DNA from: Bos javanicus
Taxonomy: Eukaryota; Chordata; Mammalia; Artiodactyla; Bovidae
DNA: 64,000 nt
Assembly: GCF_032452875.1 (NCBI RefSeq)
Contig: NC_083875.1
Span: 73,802,178-73,866,177, forward strand
Reading direction: 5' to 3'
Both the position numbers and the translations under genes were made by a program. Shown in pieces: positions 30,563 through 41,987 of this stretch. The first letter of the stretch is position 1; the number at the start of each line of letters is the position of its first letter. The notes below the pieces were generated by a model. The model did no database searches and was not told the origin of the DNA. It saw only the letters and a list, made by a program, of their open reading frames with translations.

Positions 30563-30774
30563 GCCTTTCCTTTCTTCCCTCCTTGCCTTTTCCCCAATGT
30601 CTCATCATCTAGTAATTCTTCCCCTAAATATCACTTTTTCTTAATTATGTTCTTAAATATTTATATTTATACATCTATAAATCTTTTGTGAGTTTACAAA
30701 ACTCTGTTCTTATGCATAATATGATTCCAGAATTTTCAATTACATTTTGTTACACGTACATTCACTTCATGTCA

Positions 30775-30930
30775 GGCTCCATCAGATACTGCAAGTTCCA
30801 TAAGAGCAGAACTCACACGTACTTTGCTCCTGTGTTCTCATTGTTAGAGACAGTGCCTGGCACATAGCTGGCACTTACTGTCAGCAATTGTGAAATGAGT
30901 AAGACAGTGAGTGAATGAATGAAGGACTTA
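30775..30930 (+). repeat. L2 LINE 3' tail
   Basis: AAGTTCCATAAGAGCAGAACTC, TTAGAGACAGTGCCTGGCACATAG and GTGAATGAATGAAGG are typical of the L2 3' end. Confidence 0.6.
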
Positions 30931-31019
30931 TTTCAGCACTTCTACTATGCTAAAGAGTTTTGGGGGACTGATTCCTTTATCCTTTGTCTTTCTTCCTCTC
31001 TTTCTTTACTTTTTAAAAG

Positions 31020-31830
31020 TTTGGTTGCTTAAATTTTATGGTTTTAAAATTAATACGTGATCAAAGTAAAGGAAAAAGATAGAAAGGATAAAATAATAAT
31101 CACCTCCACTCCATTAGGCAGCAGTAAACACAAGAGGGTGTATTTTCTTTTTAATCTTCCTTTTTGCATATATGTTCTATGAATATTTGTTGCTATCATT
31201 TGAATTCTCAAAGCAACACTTTTTCTTTAAAGAAATTATTAAAATTTTTAAATATAGAAGGAAAAATAACATCATCCATAATCTCATAATTTTAGAGATG
31301 ATCTGGGTTAACATTTTTGTATATATCCTCCAAGATTTAAACACACACACATACTAAAAATTATTCAGAGACATACTATTCACACTGTTACATAACCTAC
31401 TTTTTATTCATTTAACAATATATCAAACTTTTCCCTAGGTTATTAAATATTCTTTTATAACATTATTTAAAATTCGTGCATATTTTTTCCATGACATGGT
31501 CTGTAATTTATTTAAATGGCTTCCTAATGTTTGGTATTTAACATGGTCCTAATTTCTCACTATTATAAAAATCAGAGCAATAATTATCCTTTGTGCATAA
31601 CTTTGATTATTTCAATTGGAAAATTCCAAGAACTAGAATTACTAGACCAAAAATTATGATTCAGATTTAAGGCCTTGGCAATCCACTTCAGTACTATTGC
31701 CTGGAAAATCCCATGGACAGAGGAGCCTGGTAGGCTACACGGTCCATGGGGTCGCAAAGAGTCGGACACGACTGAGCGACTTCACTTTCACTTACACATA
31801 CTGTCAGGTCACTCCTTAGAAGAATATATA
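31020..31830 (-). repeat. Old L1 3' UTR, interrupted by Bov-A
   Basis: Complement-strand L1M style: TTAATACGTGATCAAAG, ATTTTTGTATATATCCTCC, TTATTCATTTAACAATATATC and AAAATTCCAAGAACTAGAATTACTAGACC, resuming after the Bov-A with TCCTTAGAAGAATATATAAATTTATACTCCC. Limits are approximate. Confidence 0.5.
31670..31793 (+). repeat. Bov-A monomer
   Basis: GGCCTTGGCAATCCACTTCAG, AAATCCCATGGACAGAGGAG and AGAGTCGGACACGACTGAGC, without a tRNA head. It is inserted in old L1 text. Confidence 0.92.
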
Positions 31831-32399
31831 AATTTATACTCCCTTCAGCAGGGCATGTGGTCATTTAAACTCATTTCTTTATTCATCAGTGAGATTGAAG
31901 AGTTTTTTCTTATACTTGCTGAACATTTTGATTTCTTCTTTTATGAGCTGCTTATTAATACTTTCTGTACTCATTTCTTTTGAGAAATAGGCCTTTTTTA
32001 ACTTGTAAAAACACTTTACATGTTAATATTTTTAACATTCTATCACCATGTTACAATAACATATCCAAATTTGTTCTTAGGTATTATAGGTAGAAAGACC
32101 ATCCCAGCTCCAAGCTCTGGCAAATACACACACACGTGGGTCAGGGGGTATTTGTGTATACATAACTATAAATATACGAAATCTTTAGGTCTACCAGTAA
32201 AATGTGTACTGCTCACTATTTAGGTAGCAAGTTTTTTTTTTTTTTTTTTTGCTATGTATTTCATTGTCTGTTGATTTTATTGTGAATATGATTACTCCCT
32301 CATCACATTTTCTACGAGTTTTACTAGCACCTAGAAAAACTTTGGTTTTTATGTGTCTGCACAGGCAGTGTGCGAAGGGTAGTGTGTGGCAGTATATGG

Positions 32400-32580
32400 T
32401 ATGGTCATTAAGAGAATCAGCTTTAGAATCAAGTGGATCTTGGGTTTGAATCCAGCTCTACCATTAATTTCTGTGAGCTTCTGTTTAAAATCTAGTTCAT
32501 GGGTTTGCTGTCAAAATTAAATGAAACAGTGTATATCATGTTCCCAGTACAGTTCTTTGCAATAAAAGATTGTAACCAAT
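32400..32580 (+). repeat. MIR SINE
   Basis: AATCAAGTGGATCTTGGGTTTGAATCCAGCTCTACCATTAATTTCTGTGAGC and TGTCAAAATTAAATGAAACAG follow MIR order. Recognised by eye. Confidence 0.6.
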
Positions 32581-32888
32581 GATAACCCCTGACAAATGTG
32601 TTTTTTTCCAGTTTATTCTTAGGCTTGAACATTCAGAGCATCTACACTTCATGATCAGCTTGTCTTCTTTTGATAAGTATATTAATTCCATTTAGTTCTC
32701 TTAATGTCATCCTTGTATTGGCTGAAACTTCCCAAAAAGTATCTGAAAAAAGGATGATAGTGGATATTCTTGCTTTTTATCCCCCTTTAAACGGGAATGA
32801 CACACTTCCATACCAAATGTGATATTGGATATTTGAGATAAATATTAGTTATCATTTTTTAAATTTATTTATAAATATTATATATCAT

Positions 32889-33101
32889 GGGCTTCCCTGG
32901 TGGCTCAGACAGTAAAGAATCTGCCTGCAATGCAGGAGAACTGGGTTCAGTCCCTGAGTTGGGAAGATCTCCTGGAGAAGGGAATGGATACCCACTCCAG
33001 TATTCTTGCCTAGAGAATTCCACAGACAAGAGGAGCTTGACAAGCTATAGTCCATGAAGTTGCAAAGAGTTGGACACGACCAAGTGACTAACATTTTCAC
33101 T
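32889..33101 (+). repeat. Bov-tA SINE (left arm of inverted pair)
   Basis: GGGCTTCCCTGGTGGCTCAG, GGTTCAGTCCCTGAG, GGGAATGGATACCCACTCC and GAGTTGGACACGACCAAGTG. It forms an inverted pair with 33177-33328. Confidence 0.94.
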
Positions 33102-33176
33102 TTAGTTATCATGCTTTGATAAGGGCTTTTATCAGAAATTCTTAGAATTTTAGAAAATTACAATCATATGAAATCT

Positions 33177-33328
33177 CCAGGCTCCTCCCTCCATGGGATT
33201 CTCCAGGCAAGAATACTGGAGTGGGTTGCCATTTCCTTCTCTAGGGGATCTTCCCAACCCAGGGATCGAACCTGGGTTTCCCACATTGCAGGCAGACGCT
33301 TTAACCTCTGAGCCACCAGGGAAGCCCC
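33177..33328 (-). repeat. Bov-tA SINE, partial (right arm of inverted pair)
   Basis: CCATGGGATTCTCCAGGCAAG, the B-box complement GGGATCGAACCTGGG, and the head complement GCCACCAGGGAAGCCC. The outer third of the body is missing. Confidence 0.93.
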
Positions 33329-33715
33329 CCTTAGAATATATTTCTCAATATTTCACAATTAAATGGCAACTCATGGATGCAGTATATAATTTGCTTAGTA
33401 TATTTCTGAATGCAATTCATTAATATTTTCTTATGATTGCTGGTGTGGGGATGAAATCAATTACATCACTGAGAATGGCACCTGGCACATTCTGAGCCCT
33501 CAACAAGCATCTGTTACTGTTATTATTGCTGGTATTTGTGTGCCCATATTAATAACTGGGATACTGTGCATGGTGTATTTGGCTTCTGATTGATTTTTAT
33601 TTTATACCCACTTTGAAAAATAAATTGAGAAGCTTTCTATATTTTATCCTATGTACTATAAAATTTATATAGCATGGGTAGTATCTCTTGACTAAAAGTT
33701 AGAAAGAACCCCAGT

Positions 33716-34210
33716 GAAATTGTTCTTTTCAAAGTCACCAATAACATCGCAGCCAAACCAAGGGAACTTTTCCATTCTTACCTTAAACTCAAGTTAGCAT
33801 TTGACACCACTCTCCTGCTGGCAATATGTCCACTCACTGACTTTCCTGAATGCACATTGCCCTGTTTCACCCTACCACTCTAGTCATGCCATCTCAGCCT
33901 ACCTTGAGGACTGCTCTTCCTCTGTCCATCTGATGCTTCTTGTTGCCAAGGCAACAAGAAATGCTGATGTTTCTTGTGGCCAAGGCAGTCTTCTGCTTGC
34001 CTATACCTTCTTCCTCAGCAACCTCATGAGTGCCTACATGATTCCCATGTCAAGCTACATCCTGTCACAAATCTTTATCTGCAGTTCAGGTAACTTGCCC
34101 AAGAGTCAGCCTTATTTTTCCAAGTATTGGCTGGAAATGTCCACATGGATGGCTCATAGACTCCTCCCATTCAAGATACTACAGTCTCATGCTACTGACA
34201 CCACATAGCC
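33716..34210 (+). repeat. CR1-clade (L2/L3) LINE reverse-transcriptase remnant
   Basis: Reading the plus strand gives remnants of the CR1-clade reverse-transcriptase end, such as STWMAHRL at about 34140, and DNA text like CTCAAGTTAGCATTTGACACCACTC (the AFDT motif region). The 135-residue ORF at 33801-34208 lies in it and is not a gene: it has no intact RT catalytic motif. Confidence 0.55.
33942..33955. promoter_or_regulatory. Perfect RFX-type X-box palindrome
   Basis: GTTGCCAAGGCAAC has two perfect inverted half-sites (GTTGCC/GGCAAC) with a 2-base spacer. The wider arms TTCTTGTTGCC and GGCAACAAGAA (33937-33960) are also perfect. A near copy, CTTGTGGCCAAGGCAG, follows 32 bp on. Binding is untested. 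Confidence 0.45.
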
Positions 34211-34238
34211 ATCAGCCATCAAAAGGTCATGCATTTCA

Positions 34239-34601
34239 GGCTTCCCTGGTGGCTCAGTGGTAAAGAATCCACCTGCCAATGCAAGAGGCACAGGTTCAAT
34301 CCCTCATCTGGGAAGATCCCACATGCTGCAGAACAACTAAGCCTGTGCACCACAACTATTGAGCCTGTGCTCTGGAGCCTGGGAGCTGCAACTACTGAGC
34401 CCCTGTGCCACAGGTACTGAAGCCTGTACGCCCTAGAGCCCACCCTCTGCAACAAGAGAAGCCACTGCAATGAGAAGTTCACGCACTTCAGCTAGAGAGT
34501 AGCCCCCACTCACTGCAACTAGAGAAAAGCCCGTGCAGCAATGAAGACCCAGCACAGCCAAAAACAAAATATAATACATAAAATTATTTTTTAAAAAGAA
34601 A
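34239..34601 (+). repeat. CHR-type SINE (long form) with 12-bp target duplication
   Basis: GGCTTCCCTGGTGGCTCAG head, CACAACTATTGAGCCTGTGC, CTTCAGCTAGAGAGTAGCCC and GAAGACCCAGCACAGCC, then an A-rich tail. TCATGCATTTCA flanks it at 34227-34238 and 34602-34613. Confidence 0.94.
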
Positions 34602-34659
34602 TCATGCATTTCATTAAGGTTTTAAATGTTTTAGCATAGATTTTATTATAGTATTTGCT

Positions 34660-35130
34660 TAAAATTTCTAATCTCCTATTTATGACTCTCCACACAGTAA
34701 CCCCACCACCGACACCAACTTTGTTACACTTTCTGAACAGTCCTATTTCTAATTTTGTCTTCCTTTAGTTCCAAAGAGAATATCCTAAGATTTCTAGGTG
34801 ATTGAGTATTAAATTGTTAATTATTTATTCTAATTAATTGCACTGGATTAAAAAAGGTGGTGTATAGAATATCTGCCTTTTGGAATTTATTAAGTTTTTT
34901 TGTGGATTCATATTAGTCTTGTTTGTGTTCCATGGGAAATGCTTTAAATGTATTATTTAATATATCTTTTTGATCATATTATTTAACATATTTTCTACAT
35001 AATTGCTGCTATAAATTTACCCTTCCACATGCTCCTTGTATGTCTAATAGGTTTTTAATGTATATATATTTTCTCTAGTGACTAGGAAGATGAACACTCT
35101 ATTTTAATTTAGAATAGTACCTCTGACTTT
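34660..35130 (-). repeat. Old L1 ORF2 fragment
   Basis: Complement-strand L1 ORF2 style: CTAATTAATTGCACTGGATTA, AAGGTGGTGTATAGAATATCTGCC, GTTTGTGTTCCATGGGAAATGC and TGTATGTCTAATAGGTTTTTAATG. Approximate. Confidence 0.45.
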
Positions 35131-35878
35131 CTCTGAAAATATTTTGCTTTTCCTAATTGCTTGAGTCTATGGAGCCCCTCCACATATACAAAATGTTGCT
35201 TACCTTTAATTCCTCCACCTCATTCTGCCTACCTTTACATTTTTGTTAATGGTTTATCCTCCTCAGCTAATATTCCTATTACTAGATTTTCTATGATCTG
35301 TCTCTTTTAGACATTAATTTCCATATTTCTGTTAAACCATGTCCTCATATTAACAATAATTCAGATACTGTATGTTTAACCACTTTTTCTGCTAACCAGT
35401 GGTCCTGTGGAACCATAACTTTTCCATTCTTGACTGATCCAGTTCTCCAGAAGTCAGGTTATTTTAGTAGGAATAAGAATCGAATTCTGTCAGGGCCCTT
35501 GAAATAAGAGAATATCTTTCTGTCTTCCTCACACATTAATGACACTTTCTCTGGACACAGAATTTTTGAGTATTCTTTTTGAATTCTAGATCAAGTTTGT
35601 GCTGTGTCCCTTGTCCTCACTCTGAGGGGGGCACCTGGGAGGTTTTGTCAGGGTTCTCCCTGATTTCCTGGCTCGCCTCATCTGTTCCCATGAGCAGAAT
35701 GTCACATCCTCCAACACAACCCTGCCTGCATGCAGAGGGACACAGAATCTCTAGCATTGTGATGAGACCAGTTTAGCTTCACACACAAATACCAGGTCTC
35801 CCTTAGTTTTATGCTTTCTTGAAAATATCCTTCAATAAATTGTGGATGGGGGCCAATTAAACACGTACTCATATTACC

Positions 35879-36106
35879 GGGGCTTCCCAGGTGGCACTAG
35901 TGGTTAAGAACCTGCCTGCCAATGCAGGAGACACAAGAGACACAGGTTGATCCCTGGGTCCAGAAGACCCCCTGGAGGAGGGCATGGCAACCCACTCCAG
36001 TTTTCGTGCCTGGAGAATCCCATGAACAGAGGAGCCTGGCGAGCTACAGTCCATAGGGTTGCAAAAGAGTCAGACACGACCGAAGCAACTGAGCACAGAC
36101 ATACGC
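35879..36106 (+). repeat. Bov-tA SINE with 12-bp target duplication
   Basis: GGGGCTTCCCAGGTGGCACTAG to GACCGAAGCAACTGAGCACAG. ACTCATATTACC flanks it exactly at 35867-35878 and 36107-36118. Confidence 0.96.
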
Positions 36107-36294
36107 ACTCATATTACCATCTCACCCAGAAACACATGTAAGAATAGCTGTGGGTGTAATTGAATTATTCCATAAACTGTTTTTTCCCTGCTTAACACTA
36201 TAATGTCAGCAATTTCTGAAGACTTTTTCTTTAATAAGAGGATTTTTAGTGGCTATAATATTCAACAATGAAAATTGTTATGATAGCTGTTAGA

Positions 36295-36411
36295 ATGTAC
36301 TGAAGGCTTACTATGTTACAGGCATTATGTTAATGCATTTTACATATATTAGCTCATTTAATCCTCATTACAACCCTATAACATGCATTTTATCCCTATT
36401 TTAAATGCAGC
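36295..36411 (-). repeat. MIR SINE part
   Basis: GGCTTACTATGTTACAGGCATTATG, TTAGCTCATTTAATCCTCATTACAACCCTATAA and TATCCCTATTTTAAATG follow the reverse complement of MIR. The Bov-tA at 36412 cuts it short. Confidence 0.7.
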
Positions 36412-36615
36412 TCCAAGGTGGTGCTAGTGGTAAAGAATCCACCTGCCGATACAGGAGACACGGGTTCAATCCCTGGCTTGGGAAGATCCCCTAGAGAAGG
36501 GAATGGCAACCCTCTCCAGTGTTCTTGCCTGGAGAATTCCAAGGACAGAGTAACCTGGTGAGCTACAGTCCATGGGGTCGCAAAGAGTCAGACATGACTG
36601 AGCAGCTAACAACAG
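36412..36615 (+). repeat. Bov-tA SINE inserted in MIR
   Basis: GTGGTGCTAGTGGTAAAGAATCC, GGTTCAATCCCTGGC, and body to GTCAGACATGACTGAGCAGC. Confidence 0.93.
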
Positions 36616-36907
36616 CATGCTTACACCACGCTGACCATAAAGTAAGGGAACAACCCATAAGATAGAGAATCTAGCCACCCCCAACCAAGGTCCCCACTGT
36701 CTCCATGACTGTCCTTGTCCCTTCCCTCCCATCTTCATTGTTACCAAATTCTCGCCCCCTCTCAGAGAAGCCCTAGAGGTCTATCCTTAGCCTGCCACTA
36801 ATATCCTTATTCCTAGGTCCTTCCTGCTGCTCACAGAGTAATCTGCTAAAGCTGGGCTCTAATTAGCACACAGAATGCTTTCTCTTTCATAGACTCTATT
36901 TTTATAT

Positions 36908-37229
36908 AACTTTATTTATTTATTTTTGGCTGTGCTAGGTCTTCGTTGCTGCATGGGCTTTTCTCTAGTTGTGGCGAGCAGGGGCTACTCTCCAGTTGTG
37001 GTACTCAGGCTTCTCATTGTGGTGACTTCTCTTGTTTCAGAGCACAGGCTGGAGGGCACGAGGGCTTCGGTAGTTGTGGCTCCCGGGCTCTAGAGCACAA
37101 GCTCAGTAGCTGTGGCACACAGGCTTAGTTACCCCGAGGTGTGTGGGATCCTCCTGGACCAGGAATTGAACCTGCATCTCCTGCATTGGCAGGCAAGGTC
37201 TTTACCACTGAGCCACCAGGGAAGCCCTC
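36908..37229 (-). repeat. CHR-type SINE (long form)
   Basis: (TTTA)n start, TTGGCTGTGCTAGGTCTTCG, TTTTCTCTAGTTGTGGCGAG, AGTAGCTGTGGCACACAGGC, the B-box complement GGAATTGAACCTGC and the end GAGCCACCAGGGAAGCCC. Confidence 0.92.
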
Positions 37230-37727
37230 TCTTTTGTAAACTTTATCACACAGTTGTACCCACTGTTGTCCCTCTTAGATGAAAACTACCAGGACACCAG
37301 GGTGATGTCTGGTTTATCTCATCTGCCCACTTGTCCAGGCTCCTCATCTACATCAGAAACAGCAGGTGCTCCTGACCACATGGAATTAGCAATTCACATT
37401 TTAAGCTGATGAAGCAAAATAGACATACTCATCTCTTTCTCATGTTGAGTGTTTTCTGGAGGCCCCTGCCAGACTTCCTAGGCATATGCTATGGATGGGT
37501 TCTGTGTGTATCCAAGATGAGAAAGATGGTGAAATACACTGTCGTGTATATCTATATGGACAGGGAATAATCACACGGATGTGTGTGTGAGCACACACAC
37601 AGCATGCCACTTTAGTGAAATTTTGAAGTAAAAATCATGAAGCCCAAACTGTTTAGTCAATACCGAAGTGTAAGAAGAAAAATCAGTCAATCCCTCAAGA
37701 GTTCAGCCTTCAAAACCTCAGGGTTGG

Positions 37728-37905
37728 GAACCTCCCTCGTGGTCCAGTGGTTAAGACCATGCCTTCCAATGCAGGGTGTGTGGGTTCGACCCCTGGTCAG
37801 GGAACTAAGATCCCACATGCCTCTGGGCCAAAAAGCCAGAAACAATATTGTAACAAATTCAATAAAGACTTTAAAAATGGTCCACATCTTAAAAAAAAAA
37901 AAAAA
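37728..37905 (+). repeat. CHR-type SINE (short form)
   Basis: CCTCCCTCGTGGTCCAGTGG, GGTTCGACCCCTGGTCAGG, CAATATTGTAACAAATTCAATAAAGAC, TGGTCCACATC and an A tail. Same unit as 2245-2440. Confidence 0.88.
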
Positions 37906-38329
37906 TCAGGGTTGCAATGAACAGTTTTTATTCTGGGTCCAAACTCACTTCCCATTGGACCAGCTGTTTTGCATCCTATCACTTCAGCCTCACCTTGAGT
38001 CCCAGCTTTTCCCGCTCCCCACCTCCCTCGGTGTTCTCTGACTTTTCAGTCCTGTTGCGAGCCAAGTAAACCTCAATTAACTAATGAGGTGCCCAAGACC
38101 AGCCCCAAGATTGTCTCTAAGGGCCAACAGATCATTAACCGCCATCATCAGTGTGAATTTACAGCCTCTGCTACCACATGGAGTGCGGGGGTGGTGTGAA
38201 GTCCTGCCAACCTCTTGGCTGAGAGGGACACAGAGAAAAGCTGGCAAGGCAAAAACAGAGTAAATTAAAAATAGGCTTCGATCTATAGGCTCTATTTATC
38301 TATGTCTTTCTTTGGTAACATTAACATTA

Positions 38330-38342
38330 AGGTAAAAGGTCA
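38330..38342 (+). promoter_or_regulatory. Near-consensus DR1 nuclear-receptor site
   Basis: AGGTAAAAGGTCA differs at one base from the PPAR/RXR DR1 consensus AGGTCAAAGGTCA. It lies in repeat-poor intron 10 sequence. Function is inference. Confidence 0.3.
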
Positions 38343-39584
38343 AATCCCCACTGAAATATAATTTATATTTACCTTTTATTAAATAATTATGGCATGGCAT
38401 GAAGTTAAATATTACAGAAGCTAATCAAGGGGGAATTCAATAGAGAAAACTCAGACATGAGAATTTCGTCTTTGCTATACATAGAATGTCTTAATCCTCC
38501 ACTGGGAGTCATCCGGGTTTGCTTAAGGAGTTTAATAATACACGTTTCAACTGCCACAGAATCTAAATCCCATTTGGATCAGCCTTGGAAAAACTTTCAT
38601 CAATACCTTGAGATTTCATAATGTTTCTCCTGAGAGCCTGGATCTTATGTGTCATTTCTCATTTTGATTGCGGGTATAATATATGAGGTTGCTTACATAT
38701 CTTTGACCCAATGAATAGATATAAACCATAAGCAATGTGTGAAGGGTTTCTTTATAAAGTAAATAGTATTTAACTAAAAATATCTACTGGGAACCACTCA
38801 TTTAAAAAAAAAAAAACTGGCTGTTGCTCAATATTAATTTTCCCAAAGGGTTAGTGAGATGGATAAATTCTATATGATTGGTTTTTTTCCTTAACAGGAG
38901 GCATGGAGAGCAGATAATACTTACCCCAGTTTTTGCCTCTACTTAAGTTTCCCAGAAATAGAGGTTCTTCCCATGGCCAACATGGAAAGGGGACTCCTGG
39001 TTAGAATTCTGGTCTACCCTCAACAAAGACAGCATTGACTTCACAGGCAAGTAGTCATTTCTGCCTTTGACCAGTAAAAGTACTGACCACCAAGATGGCA
39101 ATAGCAAGGGCTGATCAAGTTCCCTTGCAGAAATTTGAGAGGAGACAAGTAAAATGAGGGGGCAAGGAGATCTGAGTACTCTGTCAGGCTGCGACTCTGG
39201 GATGTTGATCTCAGTTACAGCTTTCTTCATTAGTAAGTCTTCAGTTGGCACCTAGGATCATCATGGAGCCTACAGATGGCCAATAAGAGGCTGACAAAAG
39301 TCTAGAAAGTCTGAGCCTAGTTGTCTGTCTGCATCTGTGTGTATCCATCTGCAGCAGAGGGTCTTCACTTTCATCACAGAGCCCACAGGCCCCTGAGGGG
39401 TCCAGGCCATAGAATTAAAGGATTCTTCCAGCCCTGACTCTAAATCTCAACCTTCTCCAATAATTCAATAAAGCAATGGAAAAAGAATCTTGCTCAATAA
39501 ACCTCAAATCTATGTAATGTGGCTGCCAGGCAAGTACCAGATCAGAAAATGGACTTTGAGATGCATGCACAAGATAAAACCTGC

Positions 39585-39809
39585 TTGAGGAACTTCTCTC
39601 CATGGATAACCAACAAGGACCTACTGGATACCACATGGAACTCTGTTCACTGTTATGGGGCAGCCTGGATGGGAGGGGGGTTTGGGAGAGAATGGATTCA
39701 TGATTATGTATCACTATGTCCCTTTACTGTTCACCTGAAACTGTTACAACACTGTGAATCAGCTATACCCCAATACAAAATTAAAAGTTAAAAAAAAAAA
39801 TAAAAAGAA
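39585..39809 (+). repeat. ART2/L1-type 3' end repeat
   Basis: GGATAACCAACAAGGACCTAC, GGGGCAGCCTGGATGGGAG, CACCTGAAACTGTTACAACAC and ATCAGCTATACCCCAATACAAAA with an A tail. Same unit as 8538-8748. Confidence 0.8.
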
Positions 39810-40009
39810 TACCTCTCCATATGGTGCTCATCTAAGACAGTAACTCTCCTTTGACAGGACAGGAAGGCATAAAACCCTTGCTTGGGGAGGAAATTTACAT
39901 GCATGCAAACTAGCCCCTGCCTTCAAGCCCCCTTTAGGAAGTCTGTTCTGGTCTTCCCCCAGTGACTATATCTTCAAAGTGCTTTGATCTTATGCATTAA
40001 TTCCTGTGA

Positions 40010-40238
40010 GGCTTCCCAAGTGGCGCTAGTGGTAAAGAACCTGCCTGCCAGTGCAGGAGACATAAGAGAATCAAGTTCGATTCCTGGGTCAGGAAGATCC
40101 TCTGGAGGAGGGCATGGCAACCCACTCCAGTACTCTCACCTGGAGAATCCCATGGACAGAGGAGCCTGGTGGGCTACAGGCCATGGGGTCAAAAAGAGAT
40201 GGACACAGCTGAAGCGATTACCCACGCATGCACACATG
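40010..40238 (+). repeat. Bov-tA SINE with target duplication
   Basis: GGCTTCCCAAGTGGCGCTAG to GCTGAAGCGATTACCC. Flanks ATTCCTGTGAGG and ATTTCTGTGAGG form a 12-bp duplication with one mismatch. Confidence 0.94.
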
Positions 40239-40592
40239 TATTTATTTCTGTGAGGTCTGCCTTGTTTGTGCTATGATTTTGGTTTCTCTCTCTTGCTCCC
40301 AATCCTCCCAATTTTCTCGACTATTCATCTATCATCTACCTTACTCCTCAGGTGTCCAACATTCAAGGCTATCTGCTCCCAAGGTCAATTTTTCATAGCA
40401 TTTGATGGTGTGATAGAGAAAAATCTGTCCCTTGTCTGGGATCTGCCTTAATTCCTAACCTTGACCAACTCTACCACCTTCAAAGGCAGGTGGACTTTGG
40501 TTTATCTCTCTGCAAAAACAAAAAGTTGGATTAAATGTTTTCTCAGACCCCTTGTAAGTTCTTGCATTATGATTCTAAGACTATTACTTATG

Positions 40593-40809
40593 TGTTGCTG
40601 TTCTTCAGTCATTAAGTCATGTCTGAATCTTTGCGACCCCATAGCCGGTAGCCCCACCAGGCTCCTTTGTCCTTAGGACTTCCCAGGTAAGAATACCTGA
40701 GTAGGTTGCCATTTGCTTCTCCAGGGGATCTTCCTGACCCAGGGATCAAACTCTTACATCTCCTGCATTGGCACGCAGATTCTTTACCACTGACCCACCT
40801 GGGAAGCCC
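40593..40809 (-). repeat. Bov-tA SINE
   Basis: TGCTGTTCTTCAGTCATTAAG, TTTGCGACCCCATAGCCGG, CTCCAGGGGATCTTCCTGAC, and the head complement GACCCACCTGGGAAGCCC. Confidence 0.94.
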
Positions 40810-41890
40810 ATTATTTATTTATTTGGTGAAAGTGAAATTCTTCGAGAAGTGGAGATGGGTGGAGTTGAAGCCATGGGCTGTTGAATTGTCTTTAACTTTT
40901 GCTACACTGAAATCTCTCCCTATATCCATCTGTTTCAATGTAGCAAAGGTTCAGTGTCACCAATTGTTAAAAAAAAGAACAAAGATAATATAGGAACACA
41001 TTATTAAGAAGTGGTACCTGCCTTTGTGGATATAGGAACAAGAACACGAGGTGAGAACCAGCAGTGCACAAGTGAAAGATTAGATGGAAGCCTCTGATAT
41101 TTAATTTTAAATGAAATATTAATTTAATATTTAATTACGCTTTGGTTTCAAGAAAAACTGCAGCAGCAAGACAGATTGTTTGAAGAAGGGAGTAATATAC
41201 ATGGTTAAGGAGACAACTGTAAAAATTAAAGATAAATTTCAAGGGTAAATCTAAATGCCACCACGGAGCAGTTATGAATATGCTCTGCTCTCTGTAATAT
41301 GTATTTAGAATATTATAGCTGAGAGCACCAGGCCATTAAGAGGCTGGGACGTCTCTAGCAAAACAACGGCCCCCTATTCTGGGGCTTCCAACGGAGACAT
41401 CATTCCTCAGGCTCAGCCAAATGATGGATCCAAATTTTATAGGCGATGGGGGTGGAGGCAACTTCAGTAAAACTGCAGGCTACCAGGAGGGCTATTCATC
41501 CAACCTGTTTCTAGTGCAAACAGGGAACAATTGTACTCAGGCCAGTTTTTGATATCCGAATTGGGTATTTTTAACTAAAAATCAGATTCATTTCTTAAAT
41601 GAGAATTTTTTTTTTCAGGATAATGCTATAGGGAAAAAAAAGAAATGTGATGTGGGTGAGCTATTAACATCTGAATCCAGTGTGCACATCTGTGCAGTGT
41701 GGCTCAGTGGAACCCCATGCCCAGCCCCAGGGAGGGGACTGTGCAGGGTATGATTTGGGGGGGGCCATGGAATAACCTAGGCTTTTTGTTTCTCCACCCA
41801 ACTGCTTCCTGATCTTGTCTACTTTCTCGTTGAGTAACACCTGCTCCCAAATAATGAACAGAGTAATCAAATACTTTGTTTGTGCTACAG

Positions 41891-41987
41891 TATTGGGTTG
41901 GCCAAAAGTCCATTCAGGTTTTTCCACAAGCTATTTTTTCATGATATCTTATGGAAAAACCCAGAAGAACTTTTTGGCAAACCAATA
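41891..41987. mobile_element. mariner-type MITE, 97 bp
   Basis: TATTGGGTTGGCCAAAAGTC and CTTTTTGGCAAACCAATA are terminal inverted repeats with TA ends, and the interior TTTTTCCACAAG...CTTATGGAAAAACCC continues the stem. Same family as 13764-13847. No coding capacity. Confidence 0.9.

Larger units (their letters stand above)
32600..33710 (-). repeat. Old L1 ORF2 fragments with nested SINEs
   Basis: Complement-strand L1 style around GTGGATATTCTTGCTTTTTATCC, AGATAAATATTAGTTATCAT, GATAAGGGCTTTTATCAG and TTTTATTTTATACCCACTTTG, interrupted by the Bov-tA copies at 32889 and 33177. No intact frame. Weak identification. Confidence 0.4.

Noticed and set aside
33801..34208. 135-residue ORF
   Set aside because: Lies in a decayed CR1-clade LINE and lacks an intact reverse-transcriptase core.
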